A stretch of DNA of 64,000 nt from Blastopirellula retiformator (GCF_007859755.1 NZ_SJPF01000004.1:372894-436893); one strand, 5' to 3'; shown: positions 44,896 through 53,456, counted from the stretch's first letter. Notes: generated by a model not told the origin, from the sequence alone. Made by a program: numbers and translations.

Positions 44896-46317
44896 CTAAA
44901 TGCCGGCGCCAGACCAGGCCGTTTCCAAGGGCAACTGAGCGGCGCTGTAGGCCTGGATTCCGCCGCTCATGTTGGTGACGTCCAATCCGCTTCGCTGCAG
45001 CAAACTGGCGGCGATCGACGAGCGAGCGCCGCTCTTGCACTGCACCACGTACGACTGCAACGGATCGAGTTGATCCATATTTCGCAACAGTCGTCCCAGA
45101 AACTGATGCTGGGCGCCGGGGATGTGACCTTGCAGGAACTCCGCTTCCGACCGCACGTCGAGCAGCGTCACCTGTTTTTCCTCGATCGCCGCTTGCAGTT
45201 CTGCCGGCTTACCGCTGGGGTACGACTCGGTACGCAGTCCGGCGTCGCGAACCGCCGCAGCGTCAAAATAGCCGCTGATCCGATCGATGCCGATCGAGCG
45301 GAGCGACGTCAAACAGGTCGGCAGCGTCTCGTCATCCACGATCAGATAGATCGGCTCTTCGTAGTTGACGAAGAAGCCGGCCCACTGCGACAACATTTTG
45401 GTCGGAATGTTGATCGTGCCGGGGACATGCGCTTCGCTGAACAGGCTCGACGGCGTCACATCGATCACCAGGCGATCCTCCGCGATCGAGGCCAGACCAG
45501 CCGGATCCATCGCCGCGACCGTTTGCAGGTCGGACAAGATTTCGGGGCCTTCCCTATTTACCCGCTTCATCACGGCGAAGTAGAACGGGGTCTCCGGCTG
45601 ATCGGCCAAGATATAGTCGACAAACGCTTGCTCGTCGTCGTACTGCAGCGCGGGGTTGAATTTCTTCTCGTAGCCGACGGTGCTCGACGGAATCGCTCCC
45701 AACCCTTTGCCGCACGCGCTGCCGGCGCCGTGGGCGGGCCACACCTGCAAGTAATCAGGCAAATTGCGGAAGCGCTCGACCGACTGGAACAACTGCCGGG
45801 CGCCTTGTTCGGCGCTGCCGACCACGCCGGCCGCCGTTTCCAGCAGGTCAGGCCGGCCGATCGAACCGACAAACACAAAGTCGCCGGTGAAGATTCCCAT
45901 CGGTTCGGACGCGCCGCCCCCCTGGTCGGTCAGCACAAACGAGATGTGCTCCGGCGTATGTCCTGGCGTATGCAGCGTCTGCAGCTTCACCTTGCCGACA
46001 TAGAACGCGTCGCCATCTTTCAGCAGCTTGGCGTCAACCTTGTCGGCGTATTGATACTTCCAATCGGCCGGACCTTCGTCCGACAGGTAAAGCGTCGCGC
46101 CGACACGATCGGCTAGCTCGCGCGAGCCGGAGACGAAGTCGGCGTGGATGTGCGTTTCGGCGGCGCCAACGATCTTCAGCCCGTTCGCCTTCGCCGCGTC
46201 GAGGTAAGGCTGCACGTTGCGGCCAGGGTCAATCACGATCGCTTCGCCCGACTTCTGGCAACCAACCATGTAGGACGCATGAGCAAGCGCCGTGTCGTAA
46301 AAGTATTTGAGTAACAT
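44896..46317 (-). CDS. Persulfide dioxygenase-like metallo-beta-lactamase fused to two rhodanese domains
   Basis: The 473 residues begin with an ETHE1-like MBL domain: THIHADFVSGSRELADRVGA, TLHTPGHTPEHISFVL and TGDFVFVGSIGRPDLLE carry the iron ligands. Residues 260-360 form a rhodanese domain without its active cysteine (EPIYLIVDDETLPTCL). Residues 375-470 form a second rhodanese with the intact loop VVQCKSGARSS. The layout matches CstB-type or BLH-type sulfide detoxification enzymes that turn glutathione or CoA persulfide into sulfite and thiosulfate. The ArsR-type repressor gene is 78 bp upstream and a palindromic site lies between them. Confidence 0.9.
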   Translation of the reverse strand: MLLKYFYDTALAHASYMVGCQKSGEAIVIDPGRNVQPYLDAAKANGLKIVGAAETHIHADFVSGSRELADRVGATLYLSDEGPADWKYQYADKVDAKLLKDGDAFYVGKVKLQTLHTPGHTPEHISFVLTDQGGGASEPMGIFTGDFVFVGSIGRPDLLETAAGVVGSAEQGARQLFQSVERFRNLPDYLQVWPAHGAGSACGKGLGAIPSSTVGYEKKFNPALQYDDEQAFVDYILADQPETPFYFAVMKRVNREGPEILSDLQTVAAMDPAGLASIAEDRLVIDVTPSSLFSEAHVPGTINIPTKMLSQWAGFFVNYEEPIYLIVDDETLPTCLTSLRSIGIDRISGYFDAAAVRDAGLRTESYPSGKPAELQAAIEEKQVTLLDVRSEAEFLQGHIPGAQHQFLGRLLRNMDQLDPLQSYVVQCKSGARSSIAASLLQRSGLDVTNMSGGIQAYSAAQLPLETAWSGAGI

Positions 46318-46350
46318 CGCCTGACTCCTTTCCCCAAGTCTTTATTAGAA

Positions 46351-46370
46351 ATATCGCAACATTACGATAT
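46351..46370. promoter_or_regulatory. ArsR operator 2, upstream of the persulfide dioxygenase gene
   Basis: The 20-bp near-perfect palindrome atatcgcaacattacgatat lies in the arsR/MBL gap, 34 bp before the MBL start. It matches the site upstream of arsR at 46736-46755 in all but four positions. Confidence 0.7.
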
Positions 46371-46394
46371 TTGATATCAAAAAAAGAGGCGACG

Positions 46395-46712
46395 CTACGT
46401 CGCCGCCTCGACTCCAAATCGACTTTCGATGCAATGCAGGATGTCTTGCAGGTGGGGTTCGGCGACCGAGTAGTACACCTTCCGCCCATCCTTTTGACTG
46501 TTGAGGAATCCGCACCGCTGCATCAGGCGCAAATGCTCCGACGCCATCGGGCTCGGAATCTCACACGCCTCGGCCAGTTCACCGACGGTGTAATCCCCCT
46601 GCAGCAACATCTGCACCATGCGCAGGCGATGGGGATGCGCCAAGATCCGCAAGCATTCGGCGGCTTGCCCCAAGGCGTCTAAGGTCGTCAGTTTTAGTTT
46701 TGGCGTAGGCAT
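46395..46712 (-). CDS. ArsR-family repressor, probably sulfide/persulfide-responsive
   Basis: The 105-residue winged-helix protein has the ArsR pattern LRILAHPHRLRMVQMLLQGD, YTVGELAEACEIPSPMASEH (recognition helix) and LNSQKDGRKVYYSVAEP. Cysteines at 20, 50, 67 and 94 could form a redox pair as in SqrR/BigR regulators; no CVC metal site is present. The ATG at 46712 has GAGAGAGGAAC upstream; an earlier ATG would place the start beyond the operator. A palindrome overlaps its promoter and a second copy precedes the MBL-rhodanese gene. Persulfide sensing is inferred from the operon content. Confidence 0.85.
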   Translation of the reverse strand: MPTPKLKLTTLDALGQAAECLRILAHPHRLRMVQMLLQGDYTVGELAEACEIPSPMASEHLRLMQRCGFLNSQKDGRKVYYSVAEPHLQDILHCIESRFGVEAAT

Positions 46713-46735
46713 CTTCCGTTCCTCTCTCTCCAAAT

Positions 46736-46755
46736 ATATCGGAACATTCCGACAT
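46736..46755. promoter_or_regulatory. ArsR operator 1, autoregulatory
   Basis: The palindrome atatcggaacattccgacat (perfect core cggaacattccg) lies 24 bp upstream of the arsR start. It shares the frame atatcgNaacattNcgaNat with 46351-46370. Repression of arsR by its own product is the simplest reading. Confidence 0.7.
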
Positions 46756-46923
46756 GTCAAGTCCGCGAATCCGACCGCCAACCGACGATTTATTCTAAAT
46801 TAGTTCACGCCTCGCGATAACTAGATATTATACGCTCAGTCAAACCAGCCCAGTTTCTCTCCCGATATTCGTCGCTTAATTGCAACGCCTGCGCCGCAAG
46901 AACATTTTTTTCCTGAAAGCCGC

Positions 46924-47649
46924 ATGTCCGTCAACACGCTCGAAATCATCCCCCCAAACCGCCCGATCACCATCGGCGCCATCCTGTTCCCGAACATGGA
47001 CCAGATCGATCTGACCGGCCCGCTGTCGGTCTTGGCCCGGCTTCCCAACAGTTCGCGACAACTGCTTTGGAAGCGAATCGAACCGATTCACGATCATCTG
47101 GGTTTGGGGCTGTTGCCTGATACGACGTTTGACCAAGCGGGGGCGATCGACCTGTTGCTGGTGCCTGGCGGACCGGGGCAAGAGGAACTGATGGAGGACG
47201 AGGAAGTCCTGTTGTTCCTCCGCAAGCGCGCACCGAAAGCCAAGTGCATCTTCTCGGTCTGCACCGGTTCGATCGTCTGCGGGGCTGCAGGCCTGTTGAA
47301 AGGGAAAACGGCGACGACCCACTGGACGGCGCTGCCGCTGCTGAAATACTTCGGCGCCCAACCTTCAAAACAGCGCGTCGTCGTCGACGGCAAATACGTC
47401 AGCGCTGCGGGACTCACCTCCGGAATCGACGGCGCCTTGATAGTGGCGGCGCTGCTGCGCGGCGAAGAAGTCGCCCAGGCTATTCAACTGGCGATTCAAT
47501 ATGCCCCCGATCCACCGTTTGATTGCGGCGAACCTGACTTAGCGCCCCCCGAAACGCTGGCCATCGTCACGCAGCAAACGGCGGAATTGACGGCGCGGCG
47601 CGAAGCGACGGCCAAGCGAATCGCAGCGAAGCTGGGAATTGAAGTCTGA
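46924..47649 (+). CDS. DJ-1/PfpI-family protein (isonitrile hydratase-like)
   Basis: The 241 residues show the flavodoxin-like DJ-1/PfpI fold: ITIGAILFPNMDQIDLTGPL (conserved Asp), DLLLVPGGPGQEELMEDEEV and the nucleophile elbow FSVCTGSIVCGAAGLLKGK with its cysteine. ATTHWTALPLLKYFGA and GLTSGIDGALIVAALL are typical of the isonitrile-hydratase/InhA branch. The actual substrate is unknown. No AraC domain is attached. It is divergent from the arsR operon and 18 bp upstream of the next gene, probably co-transcribed. Confidence 0.85.
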   Translation: MSVNTLEIIPPNRPITIGAILFPNMDQIDLTGPLSVLARLPNSSRQLLWKRIEPIHDHLGLGLLPDTTFDQAGAIDLLLVPGGPGQEELMEDEEVLLFLRKRAPKAKCIFSVCTGSIVCGAAGLLKGKTATTHWTALPLLKYFGAQPSKQRVVVDGKYVSAAGLTSGIDGALIVAALLRGEEVAQAIQLAIQYAPDPPFDCGEPDLAPPETLAIVTQQTAELTARREATAKRIAAKLGIEV

Positions 47650-47667
47650 ATCACACCGAGCCAACGT

Positions 47668-48579
47668 ATGCCCATCGACAACGTCATCCTCGAAATGTTC
47701 GGCCCCGATCCCCGGATCCTAGAGATCGCGGCGATCTTTAGCGCGAAACAATACGGCCAGACGGCGGAAGGCAAATCCGACGCAGGCCAAGCCAGCTACT
47801 ACGCCGCCCTTGAAATCGAAGTCGCCGCCACCGAAGACGAAGAGAGACTAGACGCTGCTTTAAGCTGGATAACGCATCACGCGTCGCTGCTGGCGGAGTT
47901 CGACGGCGAGAAGGTGCTCGAAATCCAATCGCATCTATCGGCCAACGACGGTAGCCGCTCGCTTTGTCTCGACCAAGCGTTCATCGACGCGCTCGCTGAA
48001 AATGGACTGCGACTGCGTCACCAAGTTTCGCGCGAGATTGTCGACCGTCTCCAATTGGCGCGTGAAGGCGTCGTGGCGCATGAAGGGATCTTGCCGCTCG
48101 ACGATCCAAGATGGTCCCAGCTAGCCGACGCGCTCGGCGAGACTTTCGAGTGCGGGCAGATGTTGCGGCAGCTACTAGAAACCGGACCAAGCGAATCAAT
48201 CTGGGACGTCTGCTGGAACCGGCTCGTCTATCAAGAATCGATTGGTGAGGTCAGCTACGCCGCCGCTCCCTATCTAGCCATGTTCGTTTGTCATTCGGCC
48301 GAGATCGACTGGAACGCGTTGGCGATTCTCTCGGCAATCGAACTTGCCCGGCCAGACGGTCCGCCGCTTCCGCCAGAGCTTGCCGAGCCCTACTTCGTCA
48401 CACTCCACTCGGTGCCGCAGATGCTCGCCAATCATGCGAGCCAACAATGGGACGAACTTGTCACGCGCTGCGCCGCGTCGTGCATCGCGTTGGCCCGGGG
48501 ACAACGAGAGTTGGGGCGAATCTATGCCGAAATGAGCCTGGCCGAGGGGCTTGCGTGGCTAAGGCGAGAGGGCGAGTAG
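47668..48579 (+). CDS. Uncharacterised protein, DUF4279-like N-terminus with HEAT-like C-terminus
   Basis: I do not firmly recognise this 303-residue soluble protein. Residues 1-130 (SYYAALEIEVAATEDEERLD, LSWITHHASLLAEFDGEKVL, DALAENGLRLRHQVSRE) resemble the general pattern of DUF4279 proteins. Residues 150-295 (SIWDVCWNRLVYQESIGEVS, YAAAPYLAMFVCHSAEIDWN) resemble helical-repeat proteins that often begin with LW..L.HQG..Y.ASYAA.PYL. Both kinds occur in toxin-immunity neighbourhoods. There is no signal or membrane segment. It lies 18 bp after the DJ-1 gene. The start has no strong ribosome site. Confidence 0.6.
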   Translation: MPIDNVILEMFGPDPRILEIAAIFSAKQYGQTAEGKSDAGQASYYAALEIEVAATEDEERLDAALSWITHHASLLAEFDGEKVLEIQSHLSANDGSRSLCLDQAFIDALAENGLRLRHQVSREIVDRLQLAREGVVAHEGILPLDDPRWSQLADALGETFECGQMLRQLLETGPSESIWDVCWNRLVYQESIGEVSYAAAPYLAMFVCHSAEIDWNALAILSAIELARPDGPPLPPELAEPYFVTLHSVPQMLANHASQQWDELVTRCAASCIALARGQRELGRIYAEMSLAEGLAWLRREGE

Positions 48580-48908
48580 CAAAGTCATGGTCATTGCGCA
48601 AACGCGGCAGATGCCATCCCCTCTCCGCCGGCCCAAGCGATGGAAACATTTTGAGATTTTGTCTTTTTTTCGCCGAGCAAAGGACTGCTCAAGGCCACCC
48701 GTCAATGCTCATCTACCAAACCTTAACGAGATAAAGAATGCCATTAAAGCGGAAATTTCCTCCAGTATACCCGCAATAAAACCAGAAAGGTCGGAAAAGC
48801 ATCTCAATTCCATGGCAAAAATTCTCATTGCTGCGATGGTCGGTGCGTGGCTACGATCTCCGCGATATCCCCTCTTTTTCTAAAAAACCTTGCATCTTGT
48901 GAGCCGCC
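48580..48908. other. Gene-free interval upstream of the second DUF1559 gene
   Basis: This 329-bp stretch is more A/T-rich than its surroundings (aaatttcctccagtataccc, ttctaaaaaaccttgcatct). It must carry the DUF1559 promoter and leader. I see no recognisable RNA motif or repeat of the window's families here. Confidence 0.6.
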
Positions 48909-49865
48909 ATGTACCGCTCCAGCGCCCGATCTGGATTTACGCTTGTCGAACTGTTGGTCGTCATCGCCATTATCGGCGTGTTGATCGCGTTGTTGCTTCC
49001 GGCCGTGCAACAAGCCCGCGAGGCGGCTCGGCGTACGCAATGCGTCAGCAACATGAAGAACGTCGCCCTGGCGATGCATAACTATCACGACACGTACCAA
49101 AAGCTTCCCTACTTCGGCTTTGGCCCAAAGTTGTTTCCTGGCGAGCCCGGCGACAAGCTCGACACGATCTCGTGGTATGGCCGCGTGTTGCCGTTCTTGG
49201 AACAACAGCCGCTCTACGACACGCTGAACTGGAATGTCCGGGTCAATGCCGGTAACAACGTCGCCTATCGTACGACGTCGCTGTCGGTGATGTCTTGTCC
49301 GTCCGAAACGATGACGATCGGCGAGTCGAACAGCACCCCGACATGGTGTCATCAACGGGCCAGTTACGCCGTCTGCGTCGGCAGCACCAACTACCGTCAG
49401 GACAACGCCAACAACTGGGACGGCACCTGGACCTATCAGAACGGGGGCTCCGCCTTTACGGTCGATGGCATTCATGGGCTAGAAACGGTCACCGACGGCA
49501 CCAGTTCGACCTTGATGGTCAGCGAAGTGCCGACCAATCAGAACGAGACGGGCTACCAAGGGACCTACGGCGTCACGATCTTCACGTCGGGCGCCGGGTT
49601 TACCGGGTATCTAAATCCCAACACCACGGCGGTCGTCGATGGCGGGCGTTACTGCTGGCAGCCGGAAGACTACAAGCGCAAGATCCAGTGCAAGTATGTC
49701 CTCGACTACTGGTGGGGCGCTACCTTCCCGGCCATGAGCATGCACCCAGGAGGCGTCAACGCCGCCCACTTCGACGGCTCGGTGACGTTTGTTCCCAGCA
49801 CGATCGATATCTGGACGTGGCGGGCCATGTGTTCGACGCAAGGAAGCGAAGTTATCTCGGAATAG
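48909..49865 (+). CDS. DUF1559 protein with type IV prepilin-like N-terminus
   Basis: The 318 residues start with [20 protein letters not shown] and [20 protein letters not shown], the prepilin and DUF1559 start. The C-terminus [20 protein letters not shown] is the H-X9-DG signature. A 47-bp gap separates it from a lipoprotein gene, the same layout as the pair at 33549-34985. Function is unknown; export by the type II/IV pseudopilin path is inferred. Confidence 0.9.
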   Translation: MYRSSARSGFTLVELLVVIAIIGVLIALLLPAVQQAREAARRTQCVSNMKNVALAMHNYHDTYQKLPYFGFGPKLFPGEPGDKLDTISWYGRVLPFLEQQPLYDTLNWNVRVNAGNNVAYRTTSLSVMSCPSETMTIGESNSTPTWCHQRASYAVCVGSTNYRQDNANNWDGTWTYQNGGSAFTVDGIHGLETVTDGTSSTLMVSEVPTNQNETGYQGTYGVTIFTSGAGFTGYLNPNTTAVVDGGRYCWQPEDYKRKIQCKYVLDYWWGATFPAMSMHPGGVNAAHFDGSVTFVPSTIDIWTWRAMCSTQGSEVISE

Positions 49866-49912
49866 CGTTTCGCCAGGTACTCTCTAAATCGATCGACAAC
49901 GGGAACAAATGG

Positions 49913-50362
49913 ATGACTAGCTTCGGTTCTGGACGTGCACTCTGCAGTTGCTTTCTGGCGGCGGCTCTTATGGCAATGCTGGGATGCGGTTCCAACGATG
50001 GTTTGATCGCGATCTCCGGCGAGGTGACCTTCGAAGGAGCGCCGATCGAAAAAGGCTCCATCTCGGTCATGCCGATCGATGGGCATGGTTCGCCGGCCGG
50101 CGGCGAAATTAAAAACGGCCGCTACACGGTGCGAACCGTCCCCGGCGAACAAACCGTACTGATCTACGCCCAGCAGCAGGTTGAGAAACAAAACGCCTCG
50201 GCCGCAGACATCGATCGAGGCCTGAACGTCTACGAGCAACAGTTCCTGCCGGCGGCGTACAACGATCAGTCGAAGCTGCGCATCAAGGTCGACGACTCAC
50301 ACCGCAACTTCAATTTCGCGCTCAATCAGCAAGCGGACGTGCCGGTTACTGCCGCCGAGTAG
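49913..50362 (+). CDS. Small lipoprotein of the DUF1559-associated type
   Basis: The 149 residues have a lipobox (AALMAMLGCGSN) followed by ISGEVTFEGAPIEKGSISVM, a beta-sandwich start like that of the lipoprotein at 33549-33974. The tail SKLRIKVDDSHRNFNFALNQ keeps the pattern. The longer frame upstream is the out-of-frame shadow of the DUF1559 gene; the ATG at 49913 precedes the signal peptide. It follows DUF1559 by 47 bp. Confidence 0.8.
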   Translation: MTSFGSGRALCSCFLAAALMAMLGCGSNDGLIAISGEVTFEGAPIEKGSISVMPIDGHGSPAGGEIKNGRYTVRTVPGEQTVLIYAQQQVEKQNASAADIDRGLNVYEQQFLPAAYNDQSKLRIKVDDSHRNFNFALNQQADVPVTAAE

Positions 50363-50539
50363 ATGGTCGGGACCGGATAGATAGTTCGGGGCGGGTTAGC
50401 AGGGTTGTGGTCCGCACAGTGTACAGTGTATAGACCGTACACAAAGCGGGCCCTACGCCAACGGTCAGCCTTTGTTTGAACCAGCGAGCAGATTCCCTCG
50501 GCTTGCGCACTCGGGCTACAATTGGGGCCTTTTCGCTGG

Positions 50540-51349
50540 CTAGTCTTGCCGCGGGAACTTCCGCAAGATCTCCAGAACCTCGCCATGGACGCTCTTGGCA
50601 CACCCCACCCCCTCTTGGTGGTGTGCGGTCGATTCGCCTTGCCAGTCGGTGAAGATGCCGCCAGCTTCCTCGAGGATCGGCTGGGCGGCCGAGGCGTCCC
50701 AGACGCTCATGATCGGGTCGACCATCACCAGGGCTCGTCCTGTGGCCACCAGGACGTATCCGTAGGCGTCGGCCCAGGTCCGGGTCAGCCAGGCGGCCTC
50801 TTCCAGCTGGTCGTACGCCTCTTTGGCCCCCCGGGCGGCAAATTTGCTGGCCTGGGATGTCACAAACAGACCGTCCGCCAGCGGGGTGTCGTTGTTTACC
50901 TTCGCCGGCTTTGGCTCGCCGCCGGCGCGCACATGCCAAGCGCCATGCCCGGTCGCGGCGTAGACCAACTCGTCGAGCCCCGGGATATAGATCGCGCCGA
51001 TCGCCGGGCGCCCTTCGTACTCGATGCCAATCATCGTGCCATACAGCGGAACGCCAGAGACGAACGCCTTGGTGCCGTCGACCGGATCGACGATCCAGCG
51101 GAAGGGACTTGTCCCCTTGTGGGCGCCATATTCTTCGCCCAGCAAACTGTCGTCCGGAAATTGCTCCAGCACCCGCGCCCGAATCAGCTCTTCCGCCTGA
51201 CGGTCGGCGATCGTGACGGGGGAGTCGTCCGACTTGCTTTCGACGACCAGGCCGTCGGTTTGAAAATAGGTGAGCGTTCCCTTACCCGCTTCGACGGCGA
51301 GCGAGCGAGCGAGTTCTAGACGTTCAGCAAACAGTTGGGGCGTGTTCAT
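50540..51349 (-). CDS. Inositol-monophosphatase-family phosphatase (HisN-like), copy 1
   Basis: The 269-residue Mg-dependent phosphatase has SDDSPVTIADRQAEELIR, LLGEEYG, the metal motif FRWIVDPVDGTKAFVSGVPL and the second motif SVWDASAAQPILEEAGG. The pattern SGVPLYGTMIGIE fits HisN-type histidinol-phosphate phosphatases more than inositol phosphatases, but the substrate is not proven. It shares strong similarity with the gene at 51465-52274 and lies 115 bp downstream of it on the same strand. Confidence 0.85.
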   Translation of the reverse strand: MNTPQLFAERLELARSLAVEAGKGTLTYFQTDGLVVESKSDDSPVTIADRQAEELIRARVLEQFPDDSLLGEEYGAHKGTSPFRWIVDPVDGTKAFVSGVPLYGTMIGIEYEGRPAIGAIYIPGLDELVYAATGHGAWHVRAGGEPKPAKVNNDTPLADGLFVTSQASKFAARGAKEAYDQLEEAAWLTRTWADAYGYVLVATGRALVMVDPIMSVWDASAAQPILEEAGGIFTDWQGESTAHHQEGVGCAKSVHGEVLEILRKFPRQD

Positions 51350-51464
51350 ACGGGAGAGAATAAAGGAGGGAAATAAAAGCTGACAACGGGGAGTTGCCGC
51401 TCTTTCGCCAAACGGGGCAAGTTTTTGGCATCTTCACCGAAAAAGGTGGGTAACGGCGGGGGCG

Positions 51465-52274
51465 TTACGGCAGCCGCGGGTACTCGCGGCAGATCGCCAG
51501 CACCTCGGGCATGACATGCGGATTGGCGCCGATCCCTTCGCCGCTGTGAATGGTCGGCTCGCCATGCCAGTCGACGAAGGCGCCTCCGGCTTCTTCCATG
51601 ATCGGCTGAATCGCCGCGGCGTCCCAGACGCTCAGCATGGGATCGACCATCGCCACGGCCCGGCCGGTCGCCACCAACAGATAGCCGTAACAATCGCCCC
51701 AGGTGCGGGTGATGAAGGCCGCTTTTTCCAGACGATTGAAGGCCTCAAAGGCGTCTCGGCGGGCGAAGGTGTTGACCTGCGATGTGACGAAGACGCCGTC
51801 GGCCAGCGACTTCGCGTCGCTGACGCGGGTCAGCGTCGGCTCGGCGTCTCCCTGTTTGTACCAGGCGCCACATCCCTTGGCGGCGTAGACCATCTCGTCC
51901 AGGCCGGGGATGTAGATCACGCCGGCGACGTTCTGCCCCGCCTGCTCGATGCCGATCAGGGTTCCGTAGAGAGGCACGCCGGCGACAAAACTCTTGGTGC
52001 CGTCGATCGGGTCGATGATCCAGCGGAAGTCGCCGGTCCCTTCGGTGACTCCAAATTCTTCGCCAATAATGCCGTCGGCCGGGAACCGCTCGGCCAGTTG
52101 GTTGCGTATATAGGTTTCGGCCTCGCGATCAGCGACCGTTACCGGCGAGTCATCCGACTTGCGGTCGACCACCAATCCCGCCTTTTGAAAGTGTTTTAGC
52201 GTTCCGCGTCCGGCGGTGACGGCAAGCTCTAAGGCCAGCTTGAGACGATCGGCGATTTCGGGCGAAGTGTTCAT
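51465..52274 (-). CDS. Inositol-monophosphatase-family phosphatase (HisN-like), copy 2
   Basis: The 269-residue paralog has SDDSPVTVADREAETYIRNQ, IIGEEFG, FRWIIDPIDGTKSFVAGVPL and SVWDAAAIQPIMEEAGG, all metal ligands intact. It equals the downstream copy in length and matches along its length, so the pair arose by tandem duplication. HisN-type histidinol-phosphatase or a 3'-phosphoadenosine-type phosphatase are the main options. It is divergent from rbfA, with about 150 bp between. Confidence 0.85.
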   Translation of the reverse strand: MNTSPEIADRLKLALELAVTAGRGTLKHFQKAGLVVDRKSDDSPVTVADREAETYIRNQLAERFPADGIIGEEFGVTEGTGDFRWIIDPIDGTKSFVAGVPLYGTLIGIEQAGQNVAGVIYIPGLDEMVYAAKGCGAWYKQGDAEPTLTRVSDAKSLADGVFVTSQVNTFARRDAFEAFNRLEKAAFITRTWGDCYGYLLVATGRAVAMVDPMLSVWDAAAIQPIMEEAGGAFVDWHGEPTIHSGEGIGANPHVMPEVLAICREYPRLP

Positions 52275-52422
52275 AAGAGGGAAAGATACGGCGCCTGTAG
52301 GCGTTACGACAACCAGGGGTGGCGATTTCGAGGCGAACCTAGCCGAGCGGAGCGCCTCCTTCTACACTTCGGTATCAAGCGAACCGTCGCAAGGACCGCA
52401 ACACCCATGAAGGAAATTAACG

Positions 52423-52794
52423 ATAGCCAAATCACGCAAACCGGGCCGAACTTCTTCGTTCGACCCCAAAGCCGATCGGAAAACGCTGCAACTGTGCCGC
52501 CAGGTGCTGGAAACGCTAGAGATGGTTCTCTCGGGCGAGATCGACGATGATCGCTTGCCGATCCTGCACGTGGTCGAAGTCACTCCGGCGCCCGACAGTT
52601 CTCGTATGTTGGTAACGATCTCAGCCGACATCGCCGAGACCGACGATGACCCCAACGAGATTCTAATCACGCTCAGCGAGTACGCCGACTTGCTGCGTAT
52701 GGAAGTCGCCGCGGCGATTCATCGGAAGAAGGCGCCGATGCTCTTCTTCCAATTTACTCCGTATGCGAACTATCCGATCGACCCTACCGATTGA
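52423..52794 (+). CDS. rbfA: Ribosome-binding factor A with apparent AUA start
   Basis: RbfA aids 30S maturation. From the GTG at 52504 the frame reads LETLEMVLSGEIDDDRLPIL and then HVVEVTPAPDSSRMLVTI, a KH-like RbfA domain, but without its first helix. The frame is open back to a TGA at 52408-52410. The missing part, AKSRKPGRTSSFDPKADRKT LQLCRQ, is protein-like and gives a normal length of 123 residues if translation starts at the ATA at 52423, where AAGGA lies eight bases upstream. No ATG, GTG or TTG exists in that frame before 52504. An ATG at 52407 is out of frame. Either AUA is used, or there is a mutation or sequence error. Confidence 0.75.
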   Translation: MAKSRKPGRTSSFDPKADRKTLQLCRQVLETLEMVLSGEIDDDRLPILHVVEVTPAPDSSRMLVTISADIAETDDDPNEILITLSEYADLLRMEVAAAIHRKKAPMLFFQFTPYANYPIDPTD

Positions 52795-52929
52795 TCCAAA
52801 CTTCCGCTCGCTATCACTGCGTCCAACTTTTAGGGCAAGTACGGAACAACTAGGATAGCCCGAACAAGCGGCTATTTCGGGGTGCGGAGCACCGCTTCCC
52901 TGCGAATCGTCATGTCCTATCGATCAGCA

Positions 52930-52962
52930 TAGCAGTCCGTTGATTTTCTCGACGGACTGCTA
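52930..52962. repeat. Family B terminal hairpin, solitary
   Basis: Arms tagcagtccgt and acggactgcta surround tgattttctcg. This is the end hairpin of family B without the rest of the element. Its last two bases, ta, are also the first of the family D copy that follows, so the two elements abut. Confidence 0.8.
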
Positions 52963-53121
52963 GAGCGTTTTTCTGATAGCTGTAACGTTTCTGGCGCCGG
53001 TGAGGCAAGCTGGTCAAGGCGACCGAAGCAGGCGAATCCTCAAGATTCGTCGATGCAGGTCAACGCCGACCAGCGCGGCCGCAACCAGCCAGAACGATAC
53101 AGATGGAGGAAAACCGCTCTA
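52961..53121. repeat. Inverted-repeat element, family D, copy 2
   Basis: This 161-bp element starts tagagcgtttttctgatagc and ends ggaggaaaaccgctcta. It matches 21541-21701 in the same orientation with about a dozen differences. The flanking ta at each end fits a TA target site. Confidence 0.88.
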
Positions 53122-53211
53122 AAAGTGTGATCAGCGAAAACAACGCCGCCAAGTAAGCATCCCCAATAGCCCTTACCCCTCACGCTTTTTTTTGGCAGGA
53201 ACCCGAACAAG

Positions 53212-53331
53212 TTGGCGGCTGATTTGGCCGAAGAATACGAGATGACCGAGCTTGAAGCTTGGCGTCTGGCGTATGAGTATGCCATGGAACAAAAAGAAGA
53301 CGTCGCCGGCGCTTCGGCAGCCGCCGACTAA
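53212..53331 (+). CDS. Short ORF or gene remnant downstream of a family D element
   Basis: The 39-residue frame LAADLAEEYEMTELEAWRLA ... KEDVAGASAAAD is acidic, helical and protein-like, from a TTG with AGGA upstream. The region before it contains an eight-T run and the family D element, and a short start-like piece (gtgatcagcgaaaacaacgcc) ends at a stop. It may be a small gene whose 5' part was displaced by the repeat or a frameshift. I found no family. Confidence 0.35.
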   Translation: MAADLAEEYEMTELEAWRLAYEYAMEQKEDVAGASAAAD

Positions 53332-53456
53332 GCCCAAAGGCCGCTTTTGCCGCCGCTCGACCTGCGATTTTGCTTGTCGAATCCTTCCGTTGATTGGATA
53401 ATGAATGCTAGGCGGATTATCCGCTTCGTTAGCAACCAACGGCGGAAGGGGACGAA

